NCBI GenBank assembly: GCA_021819025.1
Contig: JAKASN010000002.1
Location: forward strand, 1-17,277
Source of the DNA: Actinomycetes bacterium
Lineage (GTDB): Bacteria > Actinomycetota > Acidimicrobiia > Acidimicrobiales > Acidimicrobiaceae
Reading direction: 5' to 3'
Length of the DNA: 17,277 nt
Shown: piece by piece, positions 1 through 8,249 of the stretch
Numbering within the stretch: the stretch's first letter is position 1
Layout: each line of letters begins with the position of its first letter
The notes under the pieces: model-generated
Seen by the model: only the letters and a program-made list of their open reading frames with translations
What the model was told of the DNA's origin: nothing
Database searches by the model: none
Made by a program: the position numbers and the translations under genes

Positions 1-37
1 GCACACCGAGAATCAAGAGAAAAAATATCTTCTTCAT
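1..37 (-). CDS. N-terminus of an exported protein (partial, runs off the left edge)
   Basis: Read on the minus strand from ATG at 37, the sequence encodes MKKIFFLLILGV and then leaves the window. Two lysines followed by a run of large hydrophobic residues are the n- and h-regions of a signal peptide or membrane anchor. A GAGGTGG Shine-Dalgarno stretch (about 41-46) lies a few bases upstream of the ATG. The gene starts about 60 bases after the stop of the MFS transporter gene on the same strand, so the two may be co-transcribed. Only 12 codons are visible, so the mature protein cannot be identified. A chance open frame is possible, but the ribosome site and signal-like sequence together argue for a gene. 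Confidence 0.5.
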   Translation of the reverse strand, partial: MKKIFFLLILGV

Positions 38-96
38 AACCACCTCACTTTAATTACCAGCAACCAAATCGAAAGTCTCGCGACATAACGCCAATA

Positions 97-1608
97 CTAC
101 GCGCCTTCAAATCCTAGAACCACTTCGAGATCACCAGGCTCGGTATCCATGCCACCCCTGGTGGGACCAGAAGGCATCAATGCGGCGATCACCGACGCGG
201 CCACCGCAATCGCGGCTGAAACCACCATGGCGCGACCAAAGCCAAACGATGTCGATTGCAACATCGCGAAGTGACGCGACACATGTCCCGCTCCGGCAAT
301 GACAGAAAAGTCGTTAGTCGAAACCGCCACCGCGAGAGAAGAAAGGCCGGCGAGACCAACGGCACCCCCGACCTGGCGCGAGGTGTTAAGCAGTCCCGAT
401 GCCAGTCCCGCCATGTGCCTGTCAACCCCCGCAGTAGCAGAGATAGCAAGCGGAGTGAAGCTGAGACCCATGCCAAGGGTGATGAGAACGCTAGGCAAAA
501 AGAGGGTGTGCCAATAACTGGCTCCCGGAGTAATTCCCCCGAGCATCAAGAGTCCCGCTGCGGTAATCAGCGGTCCTACCACGATCAAGGGTCGCACCCC
601 AACTCTGGTTACGATCCTCGATGAAATCTGGGCCCCGACGATGATCGCCAGGGTCTGGGGCACGAATGCCAATCCGGCACGCAGGGGTGAGTAGCCCAGC
701 ACTTCTTGCATGTAGAGGCTGAGGAAGTACCAGCTAGCAAAGATCGACGCTCCTAGCATGAACATCGCCCCATTTGCGACCGAGAGGGCACGGAGTCGAA
801 AAAGCCCGAGAGGGACAATGGGGTCGACAGCGACGCGAGCCTCGTAGTACAAGAATCCCACCACAAGTAGCGCGGCGCTGAAGAAAGATAACAGCGTCTC
901 GGTGGCGCCCCAGCCGAGATTTCCGCCCTGGACCAGTCCAAATACCAGGGCGGTGAGGCCAAGGGTCACTAGAAGCGATCCCACGATGTCCAACTTGGTG
1001 GAGCGCTTCTGTGCGCGAAGTTCAGTGAGAAAGAGCCTCGCAAGCAGGATCTCGCCGATGCCGATGGGAACGTTGATGAGAAAAGTCCAGCGCCAGCTCA
1101 AGTAGCTGGTAAGGATTCCTCCGAAGAGCGCTCCTGCGGCACCACCCGCTCCAGCCACTGCACTCCATGCGCCAAGGGCTCGAGCGCGCTCCTTGCCCTC
1201 GGAAAAGGTGGTGGTAATAATGGTGAGCGTCGAGGGCGATAACACCGCGGCGCCGACGCCTTGGAGAACGCGTGCCACAATAATCTCCCACTGCTGATTC
1301 GCCATGGCTCCCATCAGCGACGCGCCACCGAAGATGAACAAGCCGATCAGAAAGACCTTGCGGCGCCCAAAGATGTCTCCGAGGCGCCCTCCGAGGAGCA
1401 AGAGGCCAGCGAAACTCAAGGTATAGGCGTTGAGTATCCACTGCAAGTCGAGCGAGGAAAACCCCAACGAAACTCGGATAGAGGGAAGTGCGACATTTAC
1501 AATAGAGAGATCCAGCACCACCATGAATTGCGCCACACAGGCAATGATTAGGATAAGTGTCTTGCTTCGGCTTATTTTCTCAAGCTCAGTCGTGGCGTGA
1601 TCGGTCAT
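97..1608 (-). CDS. MFS drug/proton antiporter, DHA2 (EmrB/QacA) family, 14 membrane spans expected
   Basis: The 503-residue, strongly hydrophobic protein has the length of 14-span DHA2 exporters, which pump drugs or other organic compounds out of the cytoplasm in exchange for protons. Visible family motifs are LDLSIVNVALP in the first span (residues 32-42), motif A GRLGDIFGRR in the loop after span 2 (74-83), and an antiporter-type motif C stretch, GAGGAAGALFGG (153-164). The start is ATG at 1608 with GAGGA a few bases upstream. The substrate cannot be read from the sequence. It is divergent from a thioesterase gene across 272 bases that hold a candidate promoter with a repeated 8-mer. No TetR- or MarR-type regulator gene lies beside it, which is slightly unusual for an efflux pump. 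Confidence 0.93.
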   Translation of the reverse strand: MTDHATTELEKISRSKTLILIIACVAQFMVVLDLSIVNVALPSIRVSLGFSSLDLQWILNAYTLSFAGLLLLGGRLGDIFGRRKVFLIGLFIFGGASLMGAMANQQWEIIVARVLQGVGAAVLSPSTLTIITTTFSEGKERARALGAWSAVAGAGGAAGALFGGILTSYLSWRWTFLINVPIGIGEILLARLFLTELRAQKRSTKLDIVGSLLVTLGLTALVFGLVQGGNLGWGATETLLSFFSAALLVVGFLYYEARVAVDPIVPLGLFRLRALSVANGAMFMLGASIFASWYFLSLYMQEVLGYSPLRAGLAFVPQTLAIIVGAQISSRIVTRVGVRPLIVVGPLITAAGLLMLGGITPGASYWHTLFLPSVLITLGMGLSFTPLAISATAGVDRHMAGLASGLLNTSRQVGGAVGLAGLSSLAVAVSTNDFSVIAGAGHVSRHFAMLQSTSFGFGRAMVVSAAIAVAASVIAALMPSGPTRGGMDTEPGDLEVVLGFEGA

Positions 1609-1666
1609 AGATCCTCATTCAATCCAAATGTGCATGCTTCGCGAAATAGGCAAAAACATGCGTCCT

Positions 1667-1698
1667 GTTGTATAAAAATTAGTTGTATACACAATCAA
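1667..1698 (-). promoter_or_regulatory. Candidate promoter with direct repeats upstream of the MFS gene
   Basis: On the minus strand a TTGATT box (1693-1698) and a TATACA box (1669-1674) are 18 bases apart, an acceptable sigma-70 type layout about 60 bases before the MFS start. The 8-mer GTTGTATA (plus-strand reading) occurs twice, at 1667-1674 and 1682-1689, with starts 15 bases apart. One copy overlaps the -10 box and the other lies in the spacer. That placement suits a repressor site, but AT-rich repeats of this size also occur by chance. Confidence 0.35.
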
Positions 1699-1880
1699 CG
1701 CCCAGCCTCGTGAATGGATTCCACATTCGCGGTAAAAAGTTCCTCTAACTCTGAGCGCCAAAACCTGCCAACTCAGAATCCACCCATACCGATGCCGACT
1801 CTTCGTGTAGCTTCTTGTTGAGAAGACCGAACGCACTTGCCCTCGGACTTCGTCGCGCTAAGGAGGAATAGGTCCAGCAA

Positions 1881-2714
1881 ATGGCAGCGTCGATCAACAG
1901 CACCAACTTCGACCGTGACACCGCGTGCACCGAAACCGAACCCGACCGCTACCTTGGCACCATCAGCGAAGGCTGGTCCACGGGCCGGGGACCCAACGGT
2001 GGCTATATTGGCGCTTGCATACTTAGAGCGCTAACACAAAGAGTCGACGACGCTTCGCGCAGAGTGCGCTCGCTCACCGTCCATTACCTGGCGCCTCCGA
2101 AAACTTCCCATTACACGGTAGCTACCACCGTGGAGAAGCACGGTCGCTCCGCGACATTTGTCAGTGGCTACATGTACCAGGACAACAAGATCGTCGCCAA
2201 GGCTGTCGCAGCCTTCATTTCCGAGCAGCCAGGCCCGGAATTTCAAGACGTCGTGGCACCTGCCGCACCTCCCCCGCATCAGTGCTCGCCATTTGATCGA
2301 CCCCCGCAATTTCACGTGCCCATGCAAGACCGCTATCGCTCGCTTTGGGCGGTAGGTTCGAAACCTTTCTCGCAAGCACAGTCGGCCCACAGCGGCGGCT
2401 GGCTCAGACTCAATGAGGACCGGCCCACCGATTCACTCCTACTCACCGCCTATGCCGACGGGTGGCTTCCCGCGGTCCTCTCCAAGCTACCGGGGCGCTT
2501 CGCCACCCCCACGGTGGACTTGAGCATTCACTTCCGCTCTCGAAGCGATCCGATCGAAATTGCCGACGACGCTTACTGTCTGGTGCAGTTCCGCACTCGT
2601 ATGGCAAGCGGAGGATTCATCGACGAAGACGGCGAGATCTTTAGCGCTGATGGGACGCTATTGGCCCAATCGCGTCAGCTTGCAATCCTCTCGCCGCTAG
2701 AGCAAAATCACTAG
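1881..2714 (+). CDS. Acyl-CoA thioesterase-like protein, double hotdog fold
   Basis: The 277-residue protein resembles the thioesterase-like superfamily related to TesB/ACOT8, in which two hotdog domains in one chain hydrolyse acyl-CoA thioesters. Pointers in the N-terminal half are RGPNGGY (about 36-42) in the helix entry and LTVHYLAPPK (65-74) on the core strand. In the C-terminal half they are ADGWLPAV and TVDLSIHFR. These place it in the family, but the acyl substrate is not predictable and some members have no proven activity. The ATG has a strong AAGGAGG site at 1860-1866, though its spacing of 14 bases is long. It is monocistronic, divergent from the MFS gene and convergent with the sigma factor gene, whose stop lies 23 bases away. 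Confidence 0.8.
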   Translation: MAASINSTNFDRDTACTETEPDRYLGTISEGWSTGRGPNGGYIGACILRALTQRVDDASRRVRSLTVHYLAPPKTSHYTVATTVEKHGRSATFVSGYMYQDNKIVAKAVAAFISEQPGPEFQDVVAPAAPPPHQCSPFDRPPQFHVPMQDRYRSLWAVGSKPFSQAQSAHSGGWLRLNEDRPTDSLLLTAYADGWLPAVLSKLPGRFATPTVDLSIHFRSRSDPIEIADDAYCLVQFRTRMASGGFIDEDGEIFSADGTLLAQSRQLAILSPLEQNH

Positions 2715-2737
2715 GAAGTTCCCCAGCACAGCGCGAG

Positions 2738-3679
2738 CTAGAGCGTCAAGAGATCCCTCGCGCCGGTATCGGAGGAGGGGTGGCGGAGCTTGGACATCGC
2801 GCGTGCTTCGATCTGGCGAATCCGCTCCCTGGTGAGGTTGAAGTGCTCGCCAACCTCTTCGAGAGTCCGTGGTTCGCCTCGATCGAGGCCGAAGCGAAGC
2901 TTGAGGATCTCCCGCTCCCGGTCATCGAGCGGAGCAAGCAGGCGCGCGATCTCCACCGGTAGCAGCGAAGTCGCCGCTACTTCAAAAGGCGACTCCGCAG
3001 CACGATCTTCGACGACGTCGCCGAGTTCGGCATCTCCGTCTTCTCGGAGGGGCTCCGACAGAGAGAGGGGCTCGGAGCGAAACTTCAGGGCCTCAAGGAG
3101 TTTGACCTCTTCGATCTCAACCTCTTTGGCGAGCTGAGCCAGCGAGGGTGGCCGCCCCAGGGTGATCTCTAGGCGAGCTTGAGCTTTTTGTACTCTCGAC
3201 AAGGTGTCTCCGGCATGCACTGGGAGACGTATGGTGCGCCCAGTATTGGCGATTCCTCGGGTGATGGCCTGGCGAATCCACCAAGTCGCATAAGTGGAAA
3301 ACTTGAAGCCCTTTCGCCAATCAAACTTCTCGACCGCATGCATGAGGCCGAGGTTGCCCTCTTGAATAAGGTCCAGGAGCGGCAAACCCGATGCCTGGTA
3401 CTTCTTGGCAATGGAGACCACGAGGCGGAGATTCGACTGCACGAAGTACCCTTGGGCAACTTTTCCAAGCCGTACTTCGCGTTTTAGCTCCTGCCTGCGC
3501 TGGGTAGTGATGTCCTTGGTCCGCGAGGTGAGCTCCTTTTGAGCGCGGGTCCCACGCTCGATATCTTTGGCTAGGCGTACCTCGTCGTCTTTTGTCAAGA
3601 GTGGATACTGCCCAATATCGGACAAGTACATCCTGACGAGGTCTTCTTCATCCTTGTCGATACGGTCTTTGGCCACCAA
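2738..3679 (-). CDS. RNA polymerase sigma-70 factor, group 1/2 (HrdB/SigB-like)
   Basis: The product directs RNA polymerase to -10/-35 promoters. The 313-residue chain has region 1.2 (about 11-43, DLVRMYLSDIGQYPLL), region 2 (81-153) with the -10 recognition helix around FSTYATWWIRQAITR, region 3 (155-235), and region 4 (245-302) ending in the helix-turn-helix LTRERIRQIEARAMSKLR. It lacks the long acidic region 1.1 of a full-length RpoD and is about the size of mycobacterial SigB. It could therefore be a second, RpoD-like factor rather than the housekeeping one. The window does not show whether a longer paralog exists. Start: TTG at 3679, or GTG one codon later at 3676; AGAGGTAGGG lies just upstream and fits either. 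Confidence 0.93.
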   Translation of the reverse strand: MVAKDRIDKDEEDLVRMYLSDIGQYPLLTKDDEVRLAKDIERGTRAQKELTSRTKDITTQRRQELKREVRLGKVAQGYFVQSNLRLVVSIAKKYQASGLPLLDLIQEGNLGLMHAVEKFDWRKGFKFSTYATWWIRQAITRGIANTGRTIRLPVHAGDTLSRVQKAQARLEITLGRPPSLAQLAKEVEIEEVKLLEALKFRSEPLSLSEPLREDGDAELGDVVEDRAAESPFEVAATSLLPVEIARLLAPLDDREREILKLRFGLDRGEPRTLEEVGEHFNLTRERIRQIEARAMSKLRHPSSDTGARDLLTL

Positions 3680-3909
3680 GCCCTACCTCTTTACAAAACC
3701 AGTCAGCTAGGGCGCCTAGCCGAAATCAATTAAGTTCAACTCCGGGGAAAAGGCTCCCGCGAGCGGCGGCATCTTGACACCACGCAAGGATGGTTCTTCT
3801 GCGATAGCCAAAATAAGGGGTCGCTTTCTGTGACAACACCCGGCATCAATTTATGCATTCCCTCCAGCGGATTATCGTGGCGAAGCATTGGCTGAGATAC
3901 CAACAGGCT

Positions 3910-4395
3910 CTAATGTAGTGCTCGAGTTCCAATTTTAGCGACGCCATCCAAAAGCTCGACACACTCCGTCAATGCCAGGCGCGCATAGCTGGCAAAGCTG
4001 AGAAGATTAGCGTCCTGAAAGTACGAACCACGCCTTTGCACCTCGGCCAGCTTTTCGAGGCCGACATTGAGAATTTCCGACTTCAGGAAAAGGGAAATTT
4101 CCCTTGATTTCGCGCCATAGGGGAGTTCTGGGACTTCGACGGCAAGAAACTCGAGTGGTGGCGTCGTCGCCGGGAAGAGAGCTTCGAGCGCAAATGCCGC
4201 CTCTGCCAAGCTCCGCGATGCGGTGCTGATGGCCACGCGGACGTTGCTGGCTCCGGGACTTCCGTCAGCAAAGTCCACCAGCAGCGCTGCCGCTTCAAAC
4301 CCAACCAAAAAAAGCCGCCGCAGGTAGTCGACGATCTGGGCAGTTTCCACCAGGCTCAGGTGCCCCACTAACTGCTTCTCATCGCTCGTCGTCAT
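3910..4395 (-). CDS. Unknown helical protein downstream of nadE
   Basis: I do not recognise this 161-residue protein. It is rich in Leu, Ala and Glu, has no obvious signal peptide or membrane span, and reads as mostly alpha-helical (several blocks such as SLAEAAFALEALF and LALTECVELLDGV). This suits a helical-bundle cytoplasmic protein. I chose ATG at 4395, which has GAGG about eight bases upstream. A TTG at 4422 would add nine residues but lies immediately next to its only purine-rich site. The gene begins about 50 bases after the nadE stop on the same strand, so it is probably co-transcribed with nadE. That is the only functional clue. The next gene on this strand, the sigma factor, is 230 bases away. 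Confidence 0.7.
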   Translation of the reverse strand: MTTSDEKQLVGHLSLVETAQIVDYLRRLFLVGFEAAALLVDFADGSPGASNVRVAISTASRSLAEAAFALEALFPATTPPLEFLAVEVPELPYGAKSREISLFLKSEILNVGLEKLAEVQRRGSYFQDANLLSFASYARLALTECVELLDGVAKIGTRALH

Positions 4396-4446
4396 GGGAG
4401 AACCTCGATCCGCGCTCTGCAAACCTCGTTCATCGGAGGTAGCAAT

Positions 4447-6261
4447 CTATTGTCTAAGTCCCAAGTCATGGCTGTCAAAGCCGTTGGTAATCGGCATGCG
4501 GCGATCCTTGCCAAATGACTTCGGGGTAATTCTTACCCCAGGGGCATTTTGGCGGCGCTTGTACTCGCTCTTGTCGACCAAGGAAGCGACGCGCTCCACC
4601 ATCGCGGCGTCGTACCCTTGTCGGATCAACTCCCCTGGGGTCATGTCTCGCTCCACCAGAGCCATGAGGATAGGATCGAGAACTTCATAGGGAGGGAGCG
4701 ATTCGTCGTCTCGCTGGTCGGGCCGGAGCTCAGCCGACGGAGGCTTGACTAAGACGCTCTCTGGAATCAATTCCCGGCCCGCGCGGTCATTGATACGTCG
4801 GCAAAGGCGATAGACAAGGAGTTTGGGGATGTCTTTAATGAGCGCGAACCCTCCCGCGCTATCGCCATAAAGCGTAGAATACCCTGTCGCAGTCTCGGAC
4901 TTATTTCCCGTGGTGATTACCAGTGCTCCAGTTGCGTTGGAAAACCCCATCAGCAGCACGCCTCGAATCCTGCTCTGGAGGTTTTCATCGGTAAGTCCTC
5001 GCGGTGCGGACCCGATAACCGAACCGAGAACGTCGCCAAATGCCGCATGCATCTTTTCAATCTCGCCAAGGCGCAGCTCGATTCCCAAATTCTTCGAAAG
5101 TGCAATGGCATCATCCAACGAGCCCTTGGAACTGTAGCGCGAGGGCATTGCGATTGCGGTGACCCGAGCCGGACCGAGAGCCATAACACATATTGCCGCA
5201 CAGATGCTGGAATCTACCCCACCGGAAAGCCCCATAACGACATGGGCAAAGCCATTCTTTTCCACGTAGTCTGACAGTCCCATTTCTAGGGCAGACAGCA
5301 CTTCATCCAAGTAGAAATCGCTTAGTCCCTCAACCCAATTTCCGTCAAATCTTGGCGTTGGCTGATAGAGAAACTCCGGGAAGACCTCGGGAACATCCAA
5401 ACGGCCCGCCTTGGCAATCGGGCGCAAAGCCGTGGTCCCCAACGCCTTGACGGGCAAGTCCTTGTCGTTGATTATTCCCCGGGGATCGAGTTGATATTTT
5501 CGAGCTTTGCCCCCCAGATTCACCGCGACAGTTGCAATCGACTCTTCGAACTGTTCCAAGCTCGCGGTAAGAGTGCCCGACTCGTCAAAGACCATCGAAC
5601 CTCCGTCGAAAACCAACTCGTCTTGGCCCCCGACAAGGTTCACATAGACGATCGGCGTCGACAAGTCGCTGGCGCGCGTTGCGAGCATTGCGGCACGCTG
5701 CCAGCGCCGACCGAGAGAGTACGGGGAGGCATTGAGATTTAAGATCAAGTCCGCGCCACCGCGCACCTGCTCAAGAGCCGGCCCCGTGGGACTCCAGATA
5801 TCCTCGCAAATCGAGATACCGAGCTTCACCCCAGAGAGCTCGAAAAGAACTTGTTCACCGCGACCTGGGACGAAGTAGCGCCGTTCGTCAAAGACCGAAT
5901 AGTTGGGAAGGAGCCGCTTGCGATAGGTGGCTTGGACTTCGCCACCCAAAGTAATCGCCGCAGCGTTATATAGCCTGCGACCGTGCTCGGGGAAGCCGAT
6001 CAAGAGCGGCACTTCGGGCACTTCAGCCGCAACTTGGGCAACGTGGCGCTCACAGGCGCTGATAAAAGCTGGCTTGAGCAAGAGGTCCTCGGGGGGATAA
6101 CCGCAAATGGCCAACTCCGGGAAGACCACGATCTCCGCGCCCGCCGCGATGGCGACGCGCGCGCTCTGCACGATCTTCGCCGCATTCGCCTCAAGATCCC
6201 CTACTTTGGAATTGATCTGGCAGATACCGACCTGCAAAGAGGTAACCTCATCGAAGTTCAT
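4447..6261 (-). CDS. nadE: Glutamine-dependent NAD+ synthetase
   Basis: The enzyme makes NAD+ from deamido-NAD+, ATP and glutamine in the cytoplasm, the last step of NAD biosynthesis. The 604 residues hold two domains. The N-terminal nitrilase-type glutaminase (about 8-260) has its catalytic triad visible as Glu49 (VFPELA), Lys115 (YRKRLLPNY) and Cys152 (SICEDIW). The C-terminal synthetase carries the ATP-pyrophosphatase P-loop SGGVDSS at 346-352, then TTGNKSE and STLYGDSAGGFA. All key residues are present and the length is normal for the two-domain form, so it should use glutamine rather than only ammonia. Start: ATG at 6261 with only a weak ribosome site; a TTG eight codons later follows GAGG and is an alternative. 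It is divergent from the ABC exporter with just 50 bases between starts. Confidence 0.96.
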   Translation of the reverse strand: MNFDEVTSLQVGICQINSKVGDLEANAAKIVQSARVAIAAGAEIVVFPELAICGYPPEDLLLKPAFISACERHVAQVAAEVPEVPLLIGFPEHGRRLYNAAAITLGGEVQATYRKRLLPNYSVFDERRYFVPGRGEQVLFELSGVKLGISICEDIWSPTGPALEQVRGGADLILNLNASPYSLGRRWQRAAMLATRASDLSTPIVYVNLVGGQDELVFDGGSMVFDESGTLTASLEQFEESIATVAVNLGGKARKYQLDPRGIINDKDLPVKALGTTALRPIAKAGRLDVPEVFPEFLYQPTPRFDGNWVEGLSDFYLDEVLSALEMGLSDYVEKNGFAHVVMGLSGGVDSSICAAICVMALGPARVTAIAMPSRYSSKGSLDDAIALSKNLGIELRLGEIEKMHAAFGDVLGSVIGSAPRGLTDENLQSRIRGVLLMGFSNATGALVITTGNKSETATGYSTLYGDSAGGFALIKDIPKLLVYRLCRRINDRAGRELIPESVLVKPPSAELRPDQRDDESLPPYEVLDPILMALVERDMTPGELIRQGYDAAMVERVASLVDKSEYKRRQNAPGVRITPKSFGKDRRMPITNGFDSHDLGLRQ

Positions 6262-6311
6262 TTTCGGACCACATTAGGAATGCTACTAGGCACCATCAGG
6301 TTGAGCTACGA

Positions 6312-7259
6312 GTGAGCTATGTAGTCGAGACCATTGAGCTGACCAAGAGATACCCTGGAGCGGCGGAAAATGCCGTCGATGCCCTCAATCTTGGTGTTGG
6401 CGCAGGAGAGCTCTTTGGACTGCTGGGGCCCAACGGCGCCGGTAAGACCACCACTACATCGATACTCACCACTCGGGTGCGCCCGACTTCTGGGCAAGCG
6501 CTCATCAACGGAGTCGACGTCCTCGCCTCGCCGGCGGCGACGAAACGCGCCATCGGAGTGGTTCCGCAATCCAACACCCTCGATCGCTCGCTCTCGGTCT
6601 TTGAAAACCTCTACTTTCATGGACGCTACTTTGGGATGGACGCCAAAACCGCGCGATTCGAGGCCGCCTTTCGCCTTGAGCAATTTCGTCTCGCCGAGCG
6701 AAAAAACGTTCCCGTTGCGGCGCTATCAGGAGGAATGGCACAGCGCCTCATGGTAGCACGAGCGATGCTCCACTACCCGGCGGTGCTCTTTTTGGACGAA
6801 CCCACCTCTGGCCTTGACCCCCAGTCCCGCTTGGCACTGTGGGACGTGCTGCGCGAACTCCACAGCACGGGGCAGACCATCGTTCTTACCACCCACTACA
6901 TGGAAGAAGCCGAGGAGCTCTGCGACCGCATCGCCATCATGGACAAGGGAAGGCTCCTGGCCCTGGGAACAGCCGCGGCGCTGAAGGACTCCATCGCAAG
7001 CACGTCAAGGCTGAAGCTCACCACCAAAGGCAGCTCAGCGGCGCTGGCGGCATCGCTTGAAACGATCTTTGGCACCGATGCCAGAACCCATATCGGCGAG
7101 CATTCAGTTACCGTGGACACCGATGGCGTGGTCGTCAGCATGCAAAGCCTGCTACAAAGAGCAACCGATGCGGGAATCGAACTTAGCGGAATCACCGTCG
7201 AAGAACCTTCACTAGAGAGAGTCTTTATTGAGCTAACCGGAAGGGAACTGAGAGATTGA
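6312..7259 (+). CDS. ABC exporter ATP-binding subunit (DrrA/NatA-like)
   Basis: This 315-residue ATPase powers an ABC-2 type exporter together with the next gene. The motifs are complete: Walker A GPNGAGKTT (39-47), Q-loop Gln86 (VVPQSNTL), signature LSGGMAQ (138-144), Walker B AVLFLDEP (157-164), D-loop SGLDP and switch His195 (TTHYMEEA). The C-terminal 80 or so residues form the accessory domain usual in the DrrA/NatA/CcmA group. The start is GTG at 6312 with a weak upstream AGG; no ATG is available at the expected N-terminus. The last codons overlap the start of the permease gene by four bases, indicating translational coupling. The substrate is unknown; drugs, lipids or polysaccharide are all possible for this group. 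Confidence 0.93.
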   Translation: MSYVVETIELTKRYPGAAENAVDALNLGVGAGELFGLLGPNGAGKTTTTSILTTRVRPTSGQALINGVDVLASPAATKRAIGVVPQSNTLDRSLSVFENLYFHGRYFGMDAKTARFEAAFRLEQFRLAERKNVPVAALSGGMAQRLMVARAMLHYPAVLFLDEPTSGLDPQSRLALWDVLRELHSTGQTIVLTTHYMEEAEELCDRIAIMDKGRLLALGTAAALKDSIASTSRLKLTTKGSSAALAASLETIFGTDARTHIGEHSVTVDTDGVVVSMQSLLQRATDAGIELSGITVEEPSLERVFIELTGRELRD

Positions 7260-8086
7260 AAGTAGCGGCGCACCCCAGCACTTCCCGGCTTGCCCCATCC
7301 ACCCCCAAAGTGATCCTGGCCCTCTTGGGACGAGACGTACGAGTATTGCGGAAACAAGCAAGGGTCTTCATCATTCGAACCGCGATGCAGCCGTTGCTAT
7401 TGATGTTCGTCTTCACCTACGTGTTCCCCAAAATCGGCCAGGGTATCGGCGGTTCGGTCCGATCGGCGTCGGGCTTTTCCACCTTGCTCGTCGCAGGCGT
7501 GCTGGGAATTTCCATCATCTTCCAGGGCATCCAAGCGGTAGCGCTGCCTCTGGTACAAGAATTCGGATTTTCCAAGGAGATTGAGGACCGAGTCCTCGCG
7601 CCTGCGCCTAACTGGGCTATTGCTGTGGAAAAGATACTTTCTGGAGCGCTCCAGGCGTGCCTCGCCGCTCTCATCGTCTTCCCGATCGCGCTGGTGGTCC
7701 CGGCGACTCCTATTCATCTTCACATCAACTTCTTCGCCATTGTGCTCTTCGTTCCTTTAGCGGGGTTGGTCTCGGGTGCCTTAGGACTAACCATCGGGAC
7801 ACTGGTACCTCCGACACAAATTCCTCTCATCTTTGCGATCATTGTGCTTCCCATCACCTTCCTCGGAGCGGTCTATTACCCCTGGTCGGCACTATCTCCG
7901 ATTCCCTGGCTTAAATACCTCATCCTCTTGAATCCGCTCGTCTATATCAACGAAGGTTTGCGAGCATTTTTAACCACTGGAATCGTACACATGAACACTG
8001 CAGCGATCATCGTGGCCTCCGTCGCCTTTCTCGCCCTTCTCACCGCCGCAGGGATTAGAGGATTCGAAAAGCGCATCGTCTCTTAG
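7256..8086 (+). CDS. ABC-2 type exporter permease subunit (DrrB-like)
   Basis: The 276-residue membrane protein is the transport channel for the preceding ATPase. After a basic cytoplasmic N-terminus (to about residue 40) come roughly six hydrophobic spans, the first near QPLLLMFVFTYVFP. A cytoplasmic loop carries FGFSKEIEDRVLAPAPNW, typical of ABC-2 permeases such as DrrB and NodJ. The PWSALSPIPWLKYLILLNP stretch before the last span is also characteristic. Translation starts at TTG (7256) inside the stop of the ATPase gene (TTGA overlap), so the two subunits are coupled. No recognisable terminator follows. The sulfur cassette begins 154 bases downstream on the same strand but has its own candidate promoter. 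Confidence 0.92.
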   Translation: MKVAAHPSTSRLAPSTPKVILALLGRDVRVLRKQARVFIIRTAMQPLLLMFVFTYVFPKIGQGIGGSVRSASGFSTLLVAGVLGISIIFQGIQAVALPLVQEFGFSKEIEDRVLAPAPNWAIAVEKILSGALQACLAALIVFPIALVVPATPIHLHINFFAIVLFVPLAGLVSGALGLTIGTLVPPTQIPLIFAIIVLPITFLGAVYYPWSALSPIPWLKYLILLNPLVYINEGLRAFLTTGIVHMNTAAIIVASVAFLALLTAAGIRGFEKRIVS

Positions 8087-8204
8087 CTGAGAGCGGCGCG
8101 GCTTCTTGACTCGAGAACCCGCGACCATGGCAAACTCTCGCAAAACGACGACACTAAGAAGAGCTGGCCAGCCAAGCGCGATCCTCCCCTCTCGAAAATG
8201 GCAT

Positions 8205-8249
8205 TTGCATTCTCCAGGTCTATGTGTTATCCATAGATCTATGGATAAC
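8205..8249 (+). promoter_or_regulatory. Candidate leaderless promoter and 24-bp palindromic operator of the sulfur cassette
   Basis: Positions 8226-8249 form a perfect 24-bp palindrome with half-site GTTATCCATAGA. The ATG of the ArsR-rhodanese gene (8241) lies inside its right half. A TTGCAT box (8205-8210) and a TATCCA box (8228-8233) are 17 bases apart and predict transcription starting at about 8240-8241, on the ATG itself. No Shine-Dalgarno sequence precedes the ATG, in line with a leaderless mRNA. A dimeric ArsR repressor bound here would cover the -10 box and the start site. The palindrome is seen directly; the promoter boxes, especially the -10, are weak, and the regulatory role is inferred. 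Confidence 0.65.

Noticed and set aside
40..53. The 14-mer CCACCTCACTTTAA occurs here and again at 11467-11480.
   Set aside because: One shared 14-mer is within what chance gives for 17 kb. The first copy is a ribosome site and the second is part of a hairpin, with no further similarity around them.
3736..3858. A 40-residue minus-strand frame (ATG 3858) with GGAGGG directly upstream, between the nadE-linked gene and the sigma factor gene.
   Set aside because: The ribosome site is only about two bases from the ATG, the composition (many Arg, Cys, Pro) looks non-coding, and no family is recognised.
8106..8240. An extension of the ArsR-rhodanese frame from TTG 8106 adding 45 residues.
   Set aside because: The added residues do not look like an ArsR N-terminus, there is no ribosome site, and they would place the palindrome and candidate promoter deep inside the gene.
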